Source: Solirubrobacterales bacterium 67-14 | GTDB taxonomy: Bacteria > Actinomycetota > Thermoleophilia > Solirubrobacterales > 70-9 | Reading direction: 5' to 3' | Assembly (NCBI GenBank): GCA_001897355.1 | Contig: MKST01000007.1 | Coordinates: forward strand, 186,228 to 250,227 | DNA length: 64,000 nucleotides | Part shown: positions 42,736-51,745 of the stretch, piece by piece | Layout: every line of letters begins with the position of its first letter | Numbering within the stretch: position 1 is the stretch's first letter | Position numbers and translations under genes: made by a program | Notes under the pieces: model-generated | Seen by the model: only the letters and a program-made list of their open reading frames with translations | What the model was told of the DNA's origin: nothing | Databases searched by the model: none

Positions 42736-43463
42736 GAGATTGCCTCCACTTGGGCCGCATCAACCCACCTGGCCAGCACACTCAGCGTCGCGAGATACTC
42801 AAGCGCCTCCTGCTCAGAAAGCTCCTGATCTGCCTCATGACTCAAAGGATTTCGGATGCCGGCGAAGACACCCTCAGCGAGGGTCATGGCACCACGCTGA
42901 ACCGACTTGTAGGTATCGCCCCCGTCATCCTCCAAGCGCCGCAGGCGAGCTTTGCCGGACTTCGGGGCGTCCAGCGAGAACGCTTGCTTGAACAAGTCTG
43001 TCTCGCTCACATCGCGGCGACCAACCTTGTTTTGCGTCTCCGCGTTCAACTTCTTGATAGCACCCTCTACTGCCTCACGGTAGTGACCGGACTGCCAGAG
43101 CGACTTAGCGCCGCTCCAGACCCAGTCGTGTAAATCGGCGGCGGACAGCTCAGGTGCATTCTCACCGAGATTCTCGCGAACTTCTTCCTCACGGAGTAGC
43201 TCTTCCTTTGCGCGTATAGCCGCCTCGCGATGTCTCGTCCAGCGATTGGTAGAAGACAGCTCAATCTCCGTTCGCCAAGACGACACCACACGGTCAAGGA
43301 TCTTCTCAACAACCTGGGCCTGCTTGGTCACATCAGCATCTGAAGCAGCCGTGCTGGACTTGTTAGAGATGGCCACATATCCAGCACCGCTACGACTGTT
43401 GTTCGTCATCACTGTCATGTCGATGAACTTGTCCAGCTCCTGTATCGCCCAACCTGTGTTCAT
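42732..43463 (-). CDS. TIGR02391 (Ymh) family protein
   Basis: 243 residues. The C-terminal half, VWSGAKSLWQSGHYREAVEGAIKKLNAETQNKVGRRD then QRGAMTLAEGVFAGIRNPLSHE, is the Hypoth_Ymh/TIGR02391 domain, a HEPN-like helical unit with the terminal RNPLSHE sequence. The N-terminal part is a helix-rich segment without clear relatives. Such genes are often found in type I restriction operons, though their job is unknown; the RNPxxH pattern recalls HEPN RNases. It overlaps hsdS and hsdR by 4 bases each. Confidence 0.88.
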   Translation of the reverse strand: MNTGWAIQELDKFIDMTVMTNNSRSGAGYVAISNKSSTAASDADVTKQAQVVEKILDRVVSSWRTEIELSSTNRWTRHREAAIRAKEELLREEEVRENLGENAPELSAADLHDWVWSGAKSLWQSGHYREAVEGAIKKLNAETQNKVGRRDVSETDLFKQAFSLDAPKSGKARLRRLEDDGGDTYKSVQRGAMTLAEGVFAGIRNPLSHEADQELSEQEALEYLATLSVLARWVDAAQVEAIS

Positions 43464-44689
43464 GAAGCTGCCTCCACGGGCAAGCGAATGCGGCCGGTCA
43501 GGAGTTGCTGCATCATGCCGGTTTTAGTATCGCGAGCTTTGGCCAGACGAGCCTGGTGTACTCTGATCTCCGCATCACAGTCGGCCAAGACAACGGCGAT
43601 GGCTCGCTGCTCATCAAGTTCGAAAGGCAGCGAGATCGGGATCGAACGGAGCTGACCACCGTTCAATGATGGCAAAGCTCCCGTTGCCACGAGCGAACTC
43701 ATCGGAAAGTCGGACAGGAGGTAGTGCATGAAACGCACATCCACGCGCTCTTTGTCGACGACGTAGGCCGCCATGTTGTTGTCTATACAGCTAGGTATGG
43801 TCAGTATTCGCTTGCGCTCCAGAAATACCGCCGCGCCCACCTTGGCGAACACGATCGCTTCCGCCGGCATGAGCGCAGCGGCCATCGACTTTCGCTGAGA
43901 CTCGGTGATGTAATTGTTCGCACGGCGCATGAATAGCTCATTGCCTTCGTTATTCATGTCCGAAACCTTGAAAAACGGGATAGGGCCAGAAGCCGCACCC
44001 TGGTACCTGGGCGCGAACCCACTTCCGCCTTTGAACGTTCCGAGGTCTCCGGCGCGCAACTCGACCCAGTCGCGACTAAATCCTGGAAGGCGGGTGCGGC
44101 CGGTGAGGAGTTGCTGCATCATGCCCTGCTTGATCGCCTGCTTCTTAGCGATAAGGCGGTCGAGGGTGGCGATCAAGTCGTCTGTATTCTGGCTAACGGA
44201 CCCGATTTCGCGCTGCTGCTCAATAGGCAGGTCTGGGACCTGGATGGAACCAACCTGCCGGAAATTCAATCCTTGGCGATTACCGCCCGCTTGGAACATG
44301 TCAATCTGGCTCTGACCCGATCGAGACAGCAGGAAGGCGTTCAAGAATCGTGGATCCATTCGTCCAGGATTCAGTCGGATCTCGCATACGTGCTGATTGA
44401 CGTTACCGCCGTTCAACGCGGGAGTGGCAACCGCCGATCGGCCAATCGATGCACCGGTAATGTTGAGAAGTACGTCTCCGGTACGAATTTCTGTAGCTGG
44501 AAAATTCGAGTGAGTCGCCTCATCGATATATGCCATGTCAGCCAAGCGCAGGTCACCCCAGCCTACGTTCTGACTGCGGATGAACGGCCTGCCTGCCGTC
44601 TTGTAAACAGCCGAACCGCCGCGCGGAGTGATTCCGCTCCCGATCTTTGTCGCCACATCAGCAAGACGAACGGTTGACACGCTCATCAC
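43460..44689 (-). CDS. hsdS: Type I restriction enzyme specificity subunit
   Basis: 409 residues in two target-recognition halves. Half 1 (1-190) starts VSTVRLADVATKIGSGITPRGG; half 2 (200-409) starts LPGFSRDWVELRAGDLGTFKGGSGF. Both end in the conserved repeat MMQQLLTGR(T/I)RLP that forms the spacer coiled coil. It selects the bipartite DNA sequence for both methylation and cleavage. The start is GTG (4-base overlap with hsdM) or the next ATG (1-base overlap). The target sequence cannot be predicted from here. Confidence 0.94.
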   Translation of the reverse strand: MMSVSTVRLADVATKIGSGITPRGGSAVYKTAGRPFIRSQNVGWGDLRLADMAYIDEATHSNFPATEIRTGDVLLNITGASIGRSAVATPALNGGNVNQHVCEIRLNPGRMDPRFLNAFLLSRSGQSQIDMFQAGGNRQGLNFRQVGSIQVPDLPIEQQREIGSVSQNTDDLIATLDRLIAKKQAIKQGMMQQLLTGRTRLPGFSRDWVELRAGDLGTFKGGSGFAPRYQGAASGPIPFFKVSDMNNEGNELFMRRANNYITESQRKSMAAALMPAEAIVFAKVGAAVFLERKRILTIPSCIDNNMAAYVVDKERVDVRFMHYLLSDFPMSSLVATGALPSLNGGQLRSIPISLPFELDEQRAIAVVLADCDAEIRVHQARLAKARDTKTGMMQQLLTGRIRLPVEAAS

Positions 44690-47121
44690 TCGACCCCCAT
44701 CGCGGCGAGGTGTCGAGAAACCTGCGCTTCCAGGCTCTGGAGCTCGGCATCAAGACTGCCAACAGTAGCGGCATACCGCTCGCCGAGCTGTTGGATACGG
44801 GCTACGAGGTTCAGGGTGAGTGCTTCGGCTTCGCCGGCGATTCGGTGCAGAACTGTTGCCTCCCACTTGTCGTCCAGTACGAGGGCCTTGACGTCTTCCT
44901 CCGTCAGGTCGCCGTACTTCTCTAGCGTGGCGATGTCGAGTTCCGCCTGGGCGCTCTTGAGGTCCTTCTTGGCGGCGGCTTCGGCGTTGTACAGCTTGCC
45001 GGCCTGTTTCAGGGCTTGGATTTCGTCTGGATCGCCATCGTTCTTGACCGCTTTCAATCGCGCGGTCACGAGCGCCTTGGAGATCTTCTCGTCATCCGTG
45101 GCGTCGGCAAGTAGTCCGTCCTCGATGGCGTGTTCTTCGACGTACTCCTCGACAGCACGAGTGGCTTCCTCGGCAGCGGCGGTGAGTTCATCGACCGTGG
45201 CCTGCTCGTCGGCGAAGTAGCGAGCGACGACTAGGCGAGGCGGGATGAGATCCATCTTGTACTTCTGGGCTTTCTTGCCGGTGCCGATGGTGAGGTCGGG
45301 TTCTTCAGTGAGTTTGCGTTCTTTGTCGTTTATGGTCAGGCGCGGCTTGGCGGCGTCGGTCCAGCCGTCATTCATGATGAGGAAGATGTCGTCGTGCATT
45401 ACTTCCTGCCAGTAGGTCATGAGCTGCTGGTAGGCGTCGTACTCGTCAAGGAGTGGCAGGCTCTTGAATCGAGCCAGAAAGTCGTCGCCAAGCTGCTGAA
45501 TCAGATCGCCCGGCACGGTGTGGGCGTTGATGTTGGAGAGGGTCTCGCGGTGGTCTGCGAACCAATCGTCGACAATTTCAGCGGCCTGGTCGCGAAGCTT
45601 GCGAAAGCCTGGCGCTTCAAGGATGGTGTTCTGAACCTCGTTGGTTTCGACGGCTAGGTCGCTGTAGCCGGGACGGTTCGGCTTGAAGAGTTGGTCTCGT
45701 AGTTCGGGGAATGACTCCCAGTAGTCGCTCAGTTGATCGAGGTCGTGGTTGGGGATGCCGCCGTGGATGTGGGCGTGGAGGTCCTGGAGGTCTTCTGGTT
45801 CGGATGAGTCGATGTAGCGCGGGATGTTGAGGTTGAAGTCGTTTTTCTCATCGGCGATTTCGCTCATCGGGACCATGCGTGAGTAGCGGTCGATCTCGAT
45901 TTGCTTGTTGAAGGTGTCGACGATCTTGTGGATGTCCTGGCTTCGGAGCCGGTTCTTGTTGCCGTCCTTCACGAAGCCTTTGGAGGCATCGATCATGAAT
46001 ACGCCGGTGCGTGCCTGGGCGTTTTCCTTGTCGAGCACGACGATGCAGGCGGGGATGCCGGTGCCGTAGAAGAGGTTGGCGGGCAGACCGATGATGCCCT
46101 TGATGAAGCCTTGCTTCAGGAGGCGGGTGCGGATCGTGGCTTCGGCGTTGCCACGGAAGAGCACGCCATGCGGCAGGATGATTGCTCCCTTGCCGTTGCT
46201 TTTCATCGACTTGAGTGCGTGGAGAAGAAACGCGTAGTCGCCGTTCTTCTCGGGCGGGCGTCCGTATTCGAAGCGGCCATACTCGCTTTCCAGGCCGGTA
46301 GTCCAAGCTTTTTCCGAAAATGGCGGATTCATCACGACGTAGTCGAAAGTTTTGAGGCCCGTACCTGAGCTATCGAGAAACTGTGGTGAGGAGAGGACGT
46401 TTCCCTTGCGGATATCGGCGATCTCGTTGTCGTGGAGGATCATGTTCATCTTCGACAAAGCCCAGGTCGCGTTGTCTTTCTCCTGTCCGTATACGGTCAT
46501 ACCGCGCGGCGCTTCATCGGCGGCCTTGAGTAGCAACGAACCCGATCCGCAGGCAGGGTCGTAAACGGTTTGGTCCTGGCGGGTTTCGCTGCCTATACCG
46601 ACGACTTTGGCAAGGATCTGAGACACCTCGGCCGGGGTGTAGAACTGCCCCTTGCTCTTGCCGGATTCGGTCGCGAAGTGCCGCATCAGGTACTCGTAGG
46701 CGTCACCGAGGAGATCGTCGCCCTCGGCACGGGAACCCTGGAAATCGAGGTCGTTGAAGATCGTGACGAGCTTGGACAGCACGTCCTGCATATCCTTGCC
46801 CTTGCCGAGTTTTTCCTCGTCGTTGAAATCCGCCTGGTCGATCACGTTCCGGAGATCGTTGGCCTCCGCGAGCCTGGCGATGATCTTGTTGAACCGGTCG
46901 CCGATCTCCTTATCGCCCTTCGCGGCGAGCATGTCATCGAAGGAGCCGCCCTCGGGAACGTCGATGAGGCTGTCAGGGTTGGCCTTGGCCTTATCGGAGA
47001 CGTACTTGACGAACAAAAGGGTGAGGATGTAGTCCTTGTACTGGCTGGCATCCATGCCTCCTCGAAGCTGATCGCAACTTGCCCAGAGCGAGCGGTAGAG
47101 ATCCGATTTTTTCAGCGCCAC
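44686..47121 (-). CDS. hsdM: Type I restriction enzyme M subunit (N6-adenine methyltransferase)
   Basis: 811 residues, longer than the usual 500-700 because of a charged C-terminal extension with likely coiled coil (KDLKSAQAELDIATLEKYGDLTEEDV and QLGERYAATVGSLDAELQSLEAQ). N-terminal HsdM domain from residue 8; SAM motif I DPACGSGSLLL (188-198) and catalytic NPPF (265-268) are intact. It methylates adenine within the HsdS target to protect host DNA. First gene of the seven-gene operon. GTG start with AAGGA about 9 bases upstream. Confidence 0.95.
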   Translation of the reverse strand: MALKKSDLYRSLWASCDQLRGGMDASQYKDYILTLLFVKYVSDKAKANPDSLIDVPEGGSFDDMLAAKGDKEIGDRFNKIIARLAEANDLRNVIDQADFNDEEKLGKGKDMQDVLSKLVTIFNDLDFQGSRAEGDDLLGDAYEYLMRHFATESGKSKGQFYTPAEVSQILAKVVGIGSETRQDQTVYDPACGSGSLLLKAADEAPRGMTVYGQEKDNATWALSKMNMILHDNEIADIRKGNVLSSPQFLDSSGTGLKTFDYVVMNPPFSEKAWTTGLESEYGRFEYGRPPEKNGDYAFLLHALKSMKSNGKGAIILPHGVLFRGNAEATIRTRLLKQGFIKGIIGLPANLFYGTGIPACIVVLDKENAQARTGVFMIDASKGFVKDGNKNRLRSQDIHKIVDTFNKQIEIDRYSRMVPMSEIADEKNDFNLNIPRYIDSSEPEDLQDLHAHIHGGIPNHDLDQLSDYWESFPELRDQLFKPNRPGYSDLAVETNEVQNTILEAPGFRKLRDQAAEIVDDWFADHRETLSNINAHTVPGDLIQQLGDDFLARFKSLPLLDEYDAYQQLMTYWQEVMHDDIFLIMNDGWTDAAKPRLTINDKERKLTEEPDLTIGTGKKAQKYKMDLIPPRLVVARYFADEQATVDELTAAAEEATRAVEEYVEEHAIEDGLLADATDDEKISKALVTARLKAVKNDGDPDEIQALKQAGKLYNAEAAAKKDLKSAQAELDIATLEKYGDLTEEDVKALVLDDKWEATVLHRIAGEAEALTLNLVARIQQLGERYAATVGSLDAELQSLEAQVSRHLAAMGVE

Positions 47122-47169
47122 AGGTCAAGTCCTTGTCGTATTTTTCGGGCTTCGTTCACGGGCATGAGC

Positions 47170-48516
47170 CTAAGGCGTCCGAACCAATTCGGGCCGAACG
47201 GGCGGAGTCGACCTGAAACGACTATTCGGAGCGACGATCCGAAGAAGTTGCGCCTTTGCCGAGTCGACATCGGGTGCGTACCGGTCGAATCTCACCCGAT
47301 GCCCGAAATTGGTGGCCCATGGTCCGTGGTCATTGGCGGACGCTTCGTCTCGGGGATGTTCCGGGTACGCCAATCCACCCAGCCGGACCTCTGGATGGCC
47401 AGTCAGATACGAGGTGAGCTGGTAGAGGTCGCCTCGGTCGACCCCGTGTGGACTGCCCTGCCTCCCTCGGAGTCGCTTGTATTTCGCGTCGATGACTGCG
47501 GTGACATTCCCGGTCTCATCCCGAATCAGGATGTCCGGCTTGAGTCGTCCCATCGTCGCTCCGGGCTTTGTGGTCGACGTAAGCAGGAAAGCACTCTCCC
47601 CCTCACTGGTTCCGTGCTCCACTCTCGTTGCCCCGAAGGCGAGTCGCGCGCAGTGGACGAGGAAAAGCTCCCATAGCTCGGCGACATCGATCAGTACACC
47701 GGATATGTCGTCTCGCTCAGCCGACACGAGGTGACCACGCTTCTTGGCAATCTCCATCGAGAAGGATGCGAGGGACTGAAAGGGACGGGTGATCGGGGAG
47801 TAGCGGACTCGTCGGAGTTCCGTCTCGTGAGGCATCCCAGGGGCTGATCCGACGGCCTGACGAAGATGGGAGAGCGTTTCCTCGCAACGATCCGGACGCC
47901 ATTCCGGACGCTCGCCGATCATGGAACAGAGCGTTCGGTCGGCGAGGACGAGAATCTTCGACACCGGATTCTCAAGACTCCTTTCGGAACGAACCGTGGA
48001 GACGAACGGTTTGCCCTCCGCTCTCAGTTTCACCGTCTTCCCCACATCCAACCGGTCGCGCACATACGGACCTCTGTTCACGACGGTGCGGCGAACGCGA
48101 GGACCACCGTGCCGCGAAGCATCCGCAACCGCGGCGGACCAGATTCGATCGATCAGTTGAGCGATCATCGGTCCTTTGCCGCTTCTGGTGGCACTCTTGG
48201 GGATTACATTCAAGTTCAGGGCGTATGACAGCCACTGGCCGATCACGTCCATTCCCAGCCTCGGCTCGATCCGTAGCACCCGATCTTCGAACCTGAGTTC
48301 GCCTATGAATCGACCCGCCCACCAGGTGCCAAAAGTGTCGCGAGAAAGCGCCGGGAGGTCCTCGTCGTCATTCCGGGCCGCACCCGCCAGGTGGAGGACG
48401 TGATCTTCGCCATACAGGCGTTCAGCGAGGCGACCAAGCCACTGATCCGTCTCGGCATCAACTTCCGCGTTGGGCGAAAGGTCCTGGAATACGACCTCCG
48501 TCTTGGGTTCGCTCAA
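47170..48516 (-). CDS. mcrC: McrC-like endonuclease subunit
   Basis: 448 residues of the McrBC 5-methylcytosine restriction system nuclease subunit. TFGTWWAGRFIGELRFEDRVLRIEPRLG is the N-terminal DUF2357-like part; the PD-(D/E)XK core is GRLKPDILIRDETGNVTAVIDAKYKRLRG with Asp328, Asp343 and Lys345. McrC cuts methylated DNA when driven by the McrB ring. Start overlaps mcrB (4 bases). 48 bases separate its stop from hsdM, so read-through into the type I operon is possible. Confidence 0.9.
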   Translation of the reverse strand: MSEPKTEVVFQDLSPNAEVDAETDQWLGRLAERLYGEDHVLHLAGAARNDDEDLPALSRDTFGTWWAGRFIGELRFEDRVLRIEPRLGMDVIGQWLSYALNLNVIPKSATRSGKGPMIAQLIDRIWSAAVADASRHGGPRVRRTVVNRGPYVRDRLDVGKTVKLRAEGKPFVSTVRSERSLENPVSKILVLADRTLCSMIGERPEWRPDRCEETLSHLRQAVGSAPGMPHETELRRVRYSPITRPFQSLASFSMEIAKKRGHLVSAERDDISGVLIDVAELWELFLVHCARLAFGATRVEHGTSEGESAFLLTSTTKPGATMGRLKPDILIRDETGNVTAVIDAKYKRLRGRQGSPHGVDRGDLYQLTSYLTGHPEVRLGGLAYPEHPRDEASANDHGPWATNFGHRVRFDRYAPDVDSAKAQLLRIVAPNSRFRSTPPVRPELVRTP

Positions 48517-50348
48517 GTCGCGGTCCCTCTGAGGAATACATCCCGAAGACTGTCGATCTCGGATCTGGCGGAATCGGCGTCGATCCCGGCCAGGTATTGC
48601 TCGAGCAGCGGCCGCACCGAAAATTCCCAGAGGTCTTCGATCGATGTCTTGGGATTGCCCGACTTCTGCCAGAAGACGCCGCCCGTCAGTTGCTTCACGC
48701 CCTCAAGGCTGTGGCCGGCAAAGAAGGACGCGTCGAAGAAATAGGTATGGCCGATGACGTACTGGCTGCCGAGATGCGGAGAACGCTCGATCGCTTCGTT
48801 GAGAAGCGATGCCCGCTCAGCGAGCAATTCCATATCTCCGACCGCCCTATCCCACCCGTATTTCGACGGTGCTTGTTCGGGCCAACGCGACTCGTTCACC
48901 GCGACGATTGACGTGGGATCGAATCCAGCTGGACGCCAGAAAAAGCGCCGCCTCAGAGCGAAATCGATCTCCTCGACGGATTGATCGATCAGGTTCATCG
49001 TGCCGATCACATAAAGGTCCGCTGGCAGCGAAAGCGTGGTCGAATTGCCCTCGTCATCTTGCCCAGGCAAGGTCAGCGGCTTGTCCCGGTTTTCGAGCAG
49101 GCTGAATGCCTCTCCGAAGAGTCGGCTGAGGTCCGCGCGATTGATCTCGTCGAGGACCAGGACGGTCGGGAGCCTGGTTTCCACAGGTTCTTTTTCGATT
49201 TCGCTGACAAGGAGGGGCAGGAAACCGTCCACGTATTCGGTGCCACCGTTCGCGTTGAGGCGAAGTCCACGCACGAAGTCTTCGTAGCTATAGGCGGCGT
49301 GCAACTGCAACCAATGGATGCGCCCTTTGGTTTCCCGTTCAACACGATCCTGCGAGGCGAAGAATTCACCGGCACCCCATTTCCGGAGTGCAGCCTGTCG
49401 AATGAGACTTGATGCGAGCTCCCGGGTGCGATGGGTCTTGCCGGTGCCGGGAGGCCCGTAAAGCACCATCTGCTTCTTGTATTCGAGAAGATCGAGATCA
49501 CTCGTACCTTCGCTTCGTGACGAGCTCGAATCCCAGATCTGGTGCAACGGCGGATGGTAGAAGTCGAGGATTCCCTGATGTGCGTTTGGCTGGGCGCCCA
49601 AAGCCACCAGCTTCTCCCGAATTCTCAAGATCCGCTCGTCAAGATCCTCTGGCCCGGGCTCGTCTCCGAACAGGTCGCCTTCGAATGCCCTGACGATGTT
49701 CTGCTTGTGGGTCTGGCTCGACATCCGCTCGAACTCATCCGGGCGAAGCAAGTGGAGCAGAACATGGCGCATCTCTCTGACCTGGATTCCCTCGGCGGCA
49801 TCGTCGGCGAAATCCCTGAGGCGCCACGGGTCATTCAGCAGTGCCTCCCGGTCCTCCCGAGCCTCGATGGCTTTGAATCTGAGCGTGAAATCCAGCAGGT
49901 ATCCGATCTGCCGGTCCCTGTGAATGTTGTAGCCAACCCCGGGATTGCCGATCCCGTAGTTCATTGTTTCCGCGATCTCTTCCCACGCAGGTGCCTCGGT
50001 CAGATCCAGAGGCCCCGCGACTCGAAAAAGTAGTTCCCGCTTGGCAGGCCCTTCGATGAGGCGCCGGGCGAAGAGGAAGTAGACGATCAGCAGCTCGACC
50101 GCTAGCCACCGGACGTCGTCAGGTGCCTCTTCGAGCTGGACTTCTATCTTGCCGCTGAAGTCCAGTTCGGTTCCGATCATCGGGTTCTCAAGGAAGCGAG
50201 ACTGAAAGTCCCTCAGGTTCGGCTCGGTCCACACCGGACGATCGCCCCAGAGGATCGACCCGGAGTCGACCAGGCAGTCCTGCTTCCACCGGTCGGCGAC
50301 TTTGTCGATAAGTGTCCTGCTTGAGTCAGGATCAATAAATCTCGCCAC
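48513..50348 (-). CDS. mcrB: McrB-like AAA+ GTPase/ATPase subunit
   Basis: 611 residues. The N-terminal 280 residues are a recognition region without a recognised reader domain. AAA+ core: Walker A MVLYGPPGTGKTHRTRELA (298-305), Walker B VLVLDEINRADLSRLFGEAFSLLE (Asp400-Glu401), sensor YVIGTMNLIDQSVEEIDFALRRRFFW. The DEINRADLSR and NLIDQS sequences are McrB hallmarks. It binds modified DNA and powers translocation for McrC. GTG start; 7 bases after the preceding nuclease-like gene. Confidence 0.92.
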   Translation of the reverse strand: MARFIDPDSSRTLIDKVADRWKQDCLVDSGSILWGDRPVWTEPNLRDFQSRFLENPMIGTELDFSGKIEVQLEEAPDDVRWLAVELLIVYFLFARRLIEGPAKRELLFRVAGPLDLTEAPAWEEIAETMNYGIGNPGVGYNIHRDRQIGYLLDFTLRFKAIEAREDREALLNDPWRLRDFADDAAEGIQVREMRHVLLHLLRPDEFERMSSQTHKQNIVRAFEGDLFGDEPGPEDLDERILRIREKLVALGAQPNAHQGILDFYHPPLHQIWDSSSSRSEGTSDLDLLEYKKQMVLYGPPGTGKTHRTRELASSLIRQAALRKWGAGEFFASQDRVERETKGRIHWLQLHAAYSYEDFVRGLRLNANGGTEYVDGFLPLLVSEIEKEPVETRLPTVLVLDEINRADLSRLFGEAFSLLENRDKPLTLPGQDDEGNSTTLSLPADLYVIGTMNLIDQSVEEIDFALRRRFFWRPAGFDPTSIVAVNESRWPEQAPSKYGWDRAVGDMELLAERASLLNEAIERSPHLGSQYVIGHTYFFDASFFAGHSLEGVKQLTGGVFWQKSGNPKTSIEDLWEFSVRPLLEQYLAGIDADSARSEIDSLRDVFLRGTAT

Positions 50349-50355
50349 AGGGTCT

Positions 50356-51501
50356 CTATTCCTTCGTTTGTTTTTCGACTGGTTTTGAAGCTTCCAACAT
50401 CAGCGAAGCAATCAGTTCGGGGGAATCATCGTCGACCAGGATGTCTCCATATCTCAGTCCAGGTCTTACGTTCCAAATGCCTCGCCGAGGCTTTCCCAAG
50501 TACGGCTCCGACCCAGGTATCCGCGCGGCGAGCTCTGCCAGCCGCTCCATTTCCGAGTCCGACCTGTAGGGCCGGACCCAATCGAAATTGATCGCGAGTC
50601 CGTTCATGTACATGCTCAAGCTCACTGCAGCGGGAGACCCGCTACTGAACCAGTAGTTCATGGATGGCTCGGTGGGACCTCGTCCGGGAAAGAGCGAAGC
50701 ACCTGCCCTGACGAGCGCTCGGTGAAGCTCGACCGCTCGGGCCCCCAGATCGGGGGGATAATCATCTCTGAGCCGAGATTCAAACTCATCGACAGACCAA
50801 GGCTCTCTTACTGCCGGGCTCGAAACACCCTTGACCTGCCGGGACGTTTCGGTCCTGCCGATCACGCTCGACATCAGCGTAGTTGCCTCTCCCCCTTCTT
50901 CCGCGAACTGCTTGACCTCGATCCCGATTACCTCGGTCGACTCCATTTGCTCGTTCAGAAACTCGATGACCCGTCTGAGTTCGCGTGGGATTTCGTCGGC
51001 TACAAATACGAGTCGGAGCTTGCCGAGTTTGAGGTTCTCTCCGACCTTGTTCCAGAACTCGTCCGGGTCTTCACCGCCACCCAAAAAACTCTCGAGTTCT
51101 GACTCGGGGTCTTTGCCATCACGTGAAGAGGCAGACTCGAAGCTCGCCCTGATGCTCTCCTGGCTCCAAACTGCCGATCCGTTTGCGGCGTAGTCGAGCA
51201 TTTGGCCGACGACCTCCCGCCTGATTCGGGAATCCGAGCTCCGTTTGACCTCAACCAAAGTGGGGACTGCATCCCTGTCAACGAACAGGTGGTCAAGACT
51301 CCAGCGAGTTCCTCCGTCCTCAGATTCCGCGATGCCTATCTCTCGCTCAATCAGGAGCCAATCGGATTCCGTTTCCTCTGAATCTCCTGCCAGTAGGCCG
51401 GGGTAATCGGCAAGCAGTTGCTGCAAGATGTTCTCGGCCTCGTAAGGAACCTCGACCATCCTGGACAGGACGCCGTCTCTGATCCGAAACATTGCTGACA
51501 T
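50356..51501 (-). CDS. PD-(D/E)XK nuclease-like protein in the mcrBC operon
   Basis: 381 residues. RWSLDHLFVDRDAVPTLVEVKRSSDSRIRREVVGQMLDYAAN is an Asp70 - Glu84-x-Lys86 - Gln100 arrangement of the NucS/archaeal Holliday-resolvase-like PD-(D/E)XK fold. The C-terminal 200 residues (MNYWFSSGSPAAVSLSMYMNGLAINFDWVRP) form a second domain of the DUF4268 kind with no catalytic motif. First gene of the three-gene operon, so it is probably part of the McrBC machinery or a second nuclease arm. Function unproven. Confidence 0.8.
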   Translation of the reverse strand: MSAMFRIRDGVLSRMVEVPYEAENILQQLLADYPGLLAGDSEETESDWLLIEREIGIAESEDGGTRWSLDHLFVDRDAVPTLVEVKRSSDSRIRREVVGQMLDYAANGSAVWSQESIRASFESASSRDGKDPESELESFLGGGEDPDEFWNKVGENLKLGKLRLVFVADEIPRELRRVIEFLNEQMESTEVIGIEVKQFAEEGGEATTLMSSVIGRTETSRQVKGVSSPAVREPWSVDEFESRLRDDYPPDLGARAVELHRALVRAGASLFPGRGPTEPSMNYWFSSGSPAAVSLSMYMNGLAINFDWVRPYRSDSEMERLAELAARIPGSEPYLGKPRRGIWNVRPGLRYGDILVDDDSPELIASLMLEASKPVEKQTKE

Positions 51502-51745
51502 TGGCTGGTCTACTCCGAATTCAGCGGGTTGTCAGTCCTACTCGGACGGTGGGGCCGTTGTAGCGATTGAATCGCAGACGCAAGTATTCGACGAGGTGGC
51601 CGTTTCTTCCCATGCTGCGGGAGTCTAGAAGGGGGCATCGATCTGACAACGGGGGAGAAGCGGCGGTCAGGCACGGCGGAGGCCGCTAGCGTTGACGAAG
51701 TCAGAAATTCAATCGATCGAGCCTCAAACTTGGGAGGGATGATTT

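Noticed and set aside
36240-51501. Calling the island BREX, DISARM or Druantia.
   Set aside because: No PglZ, PglX, DrmA/DrmB, DUF1998 or DruE-like gene is present; the genes fit type I restriction, Gabija-like and McrBC families.
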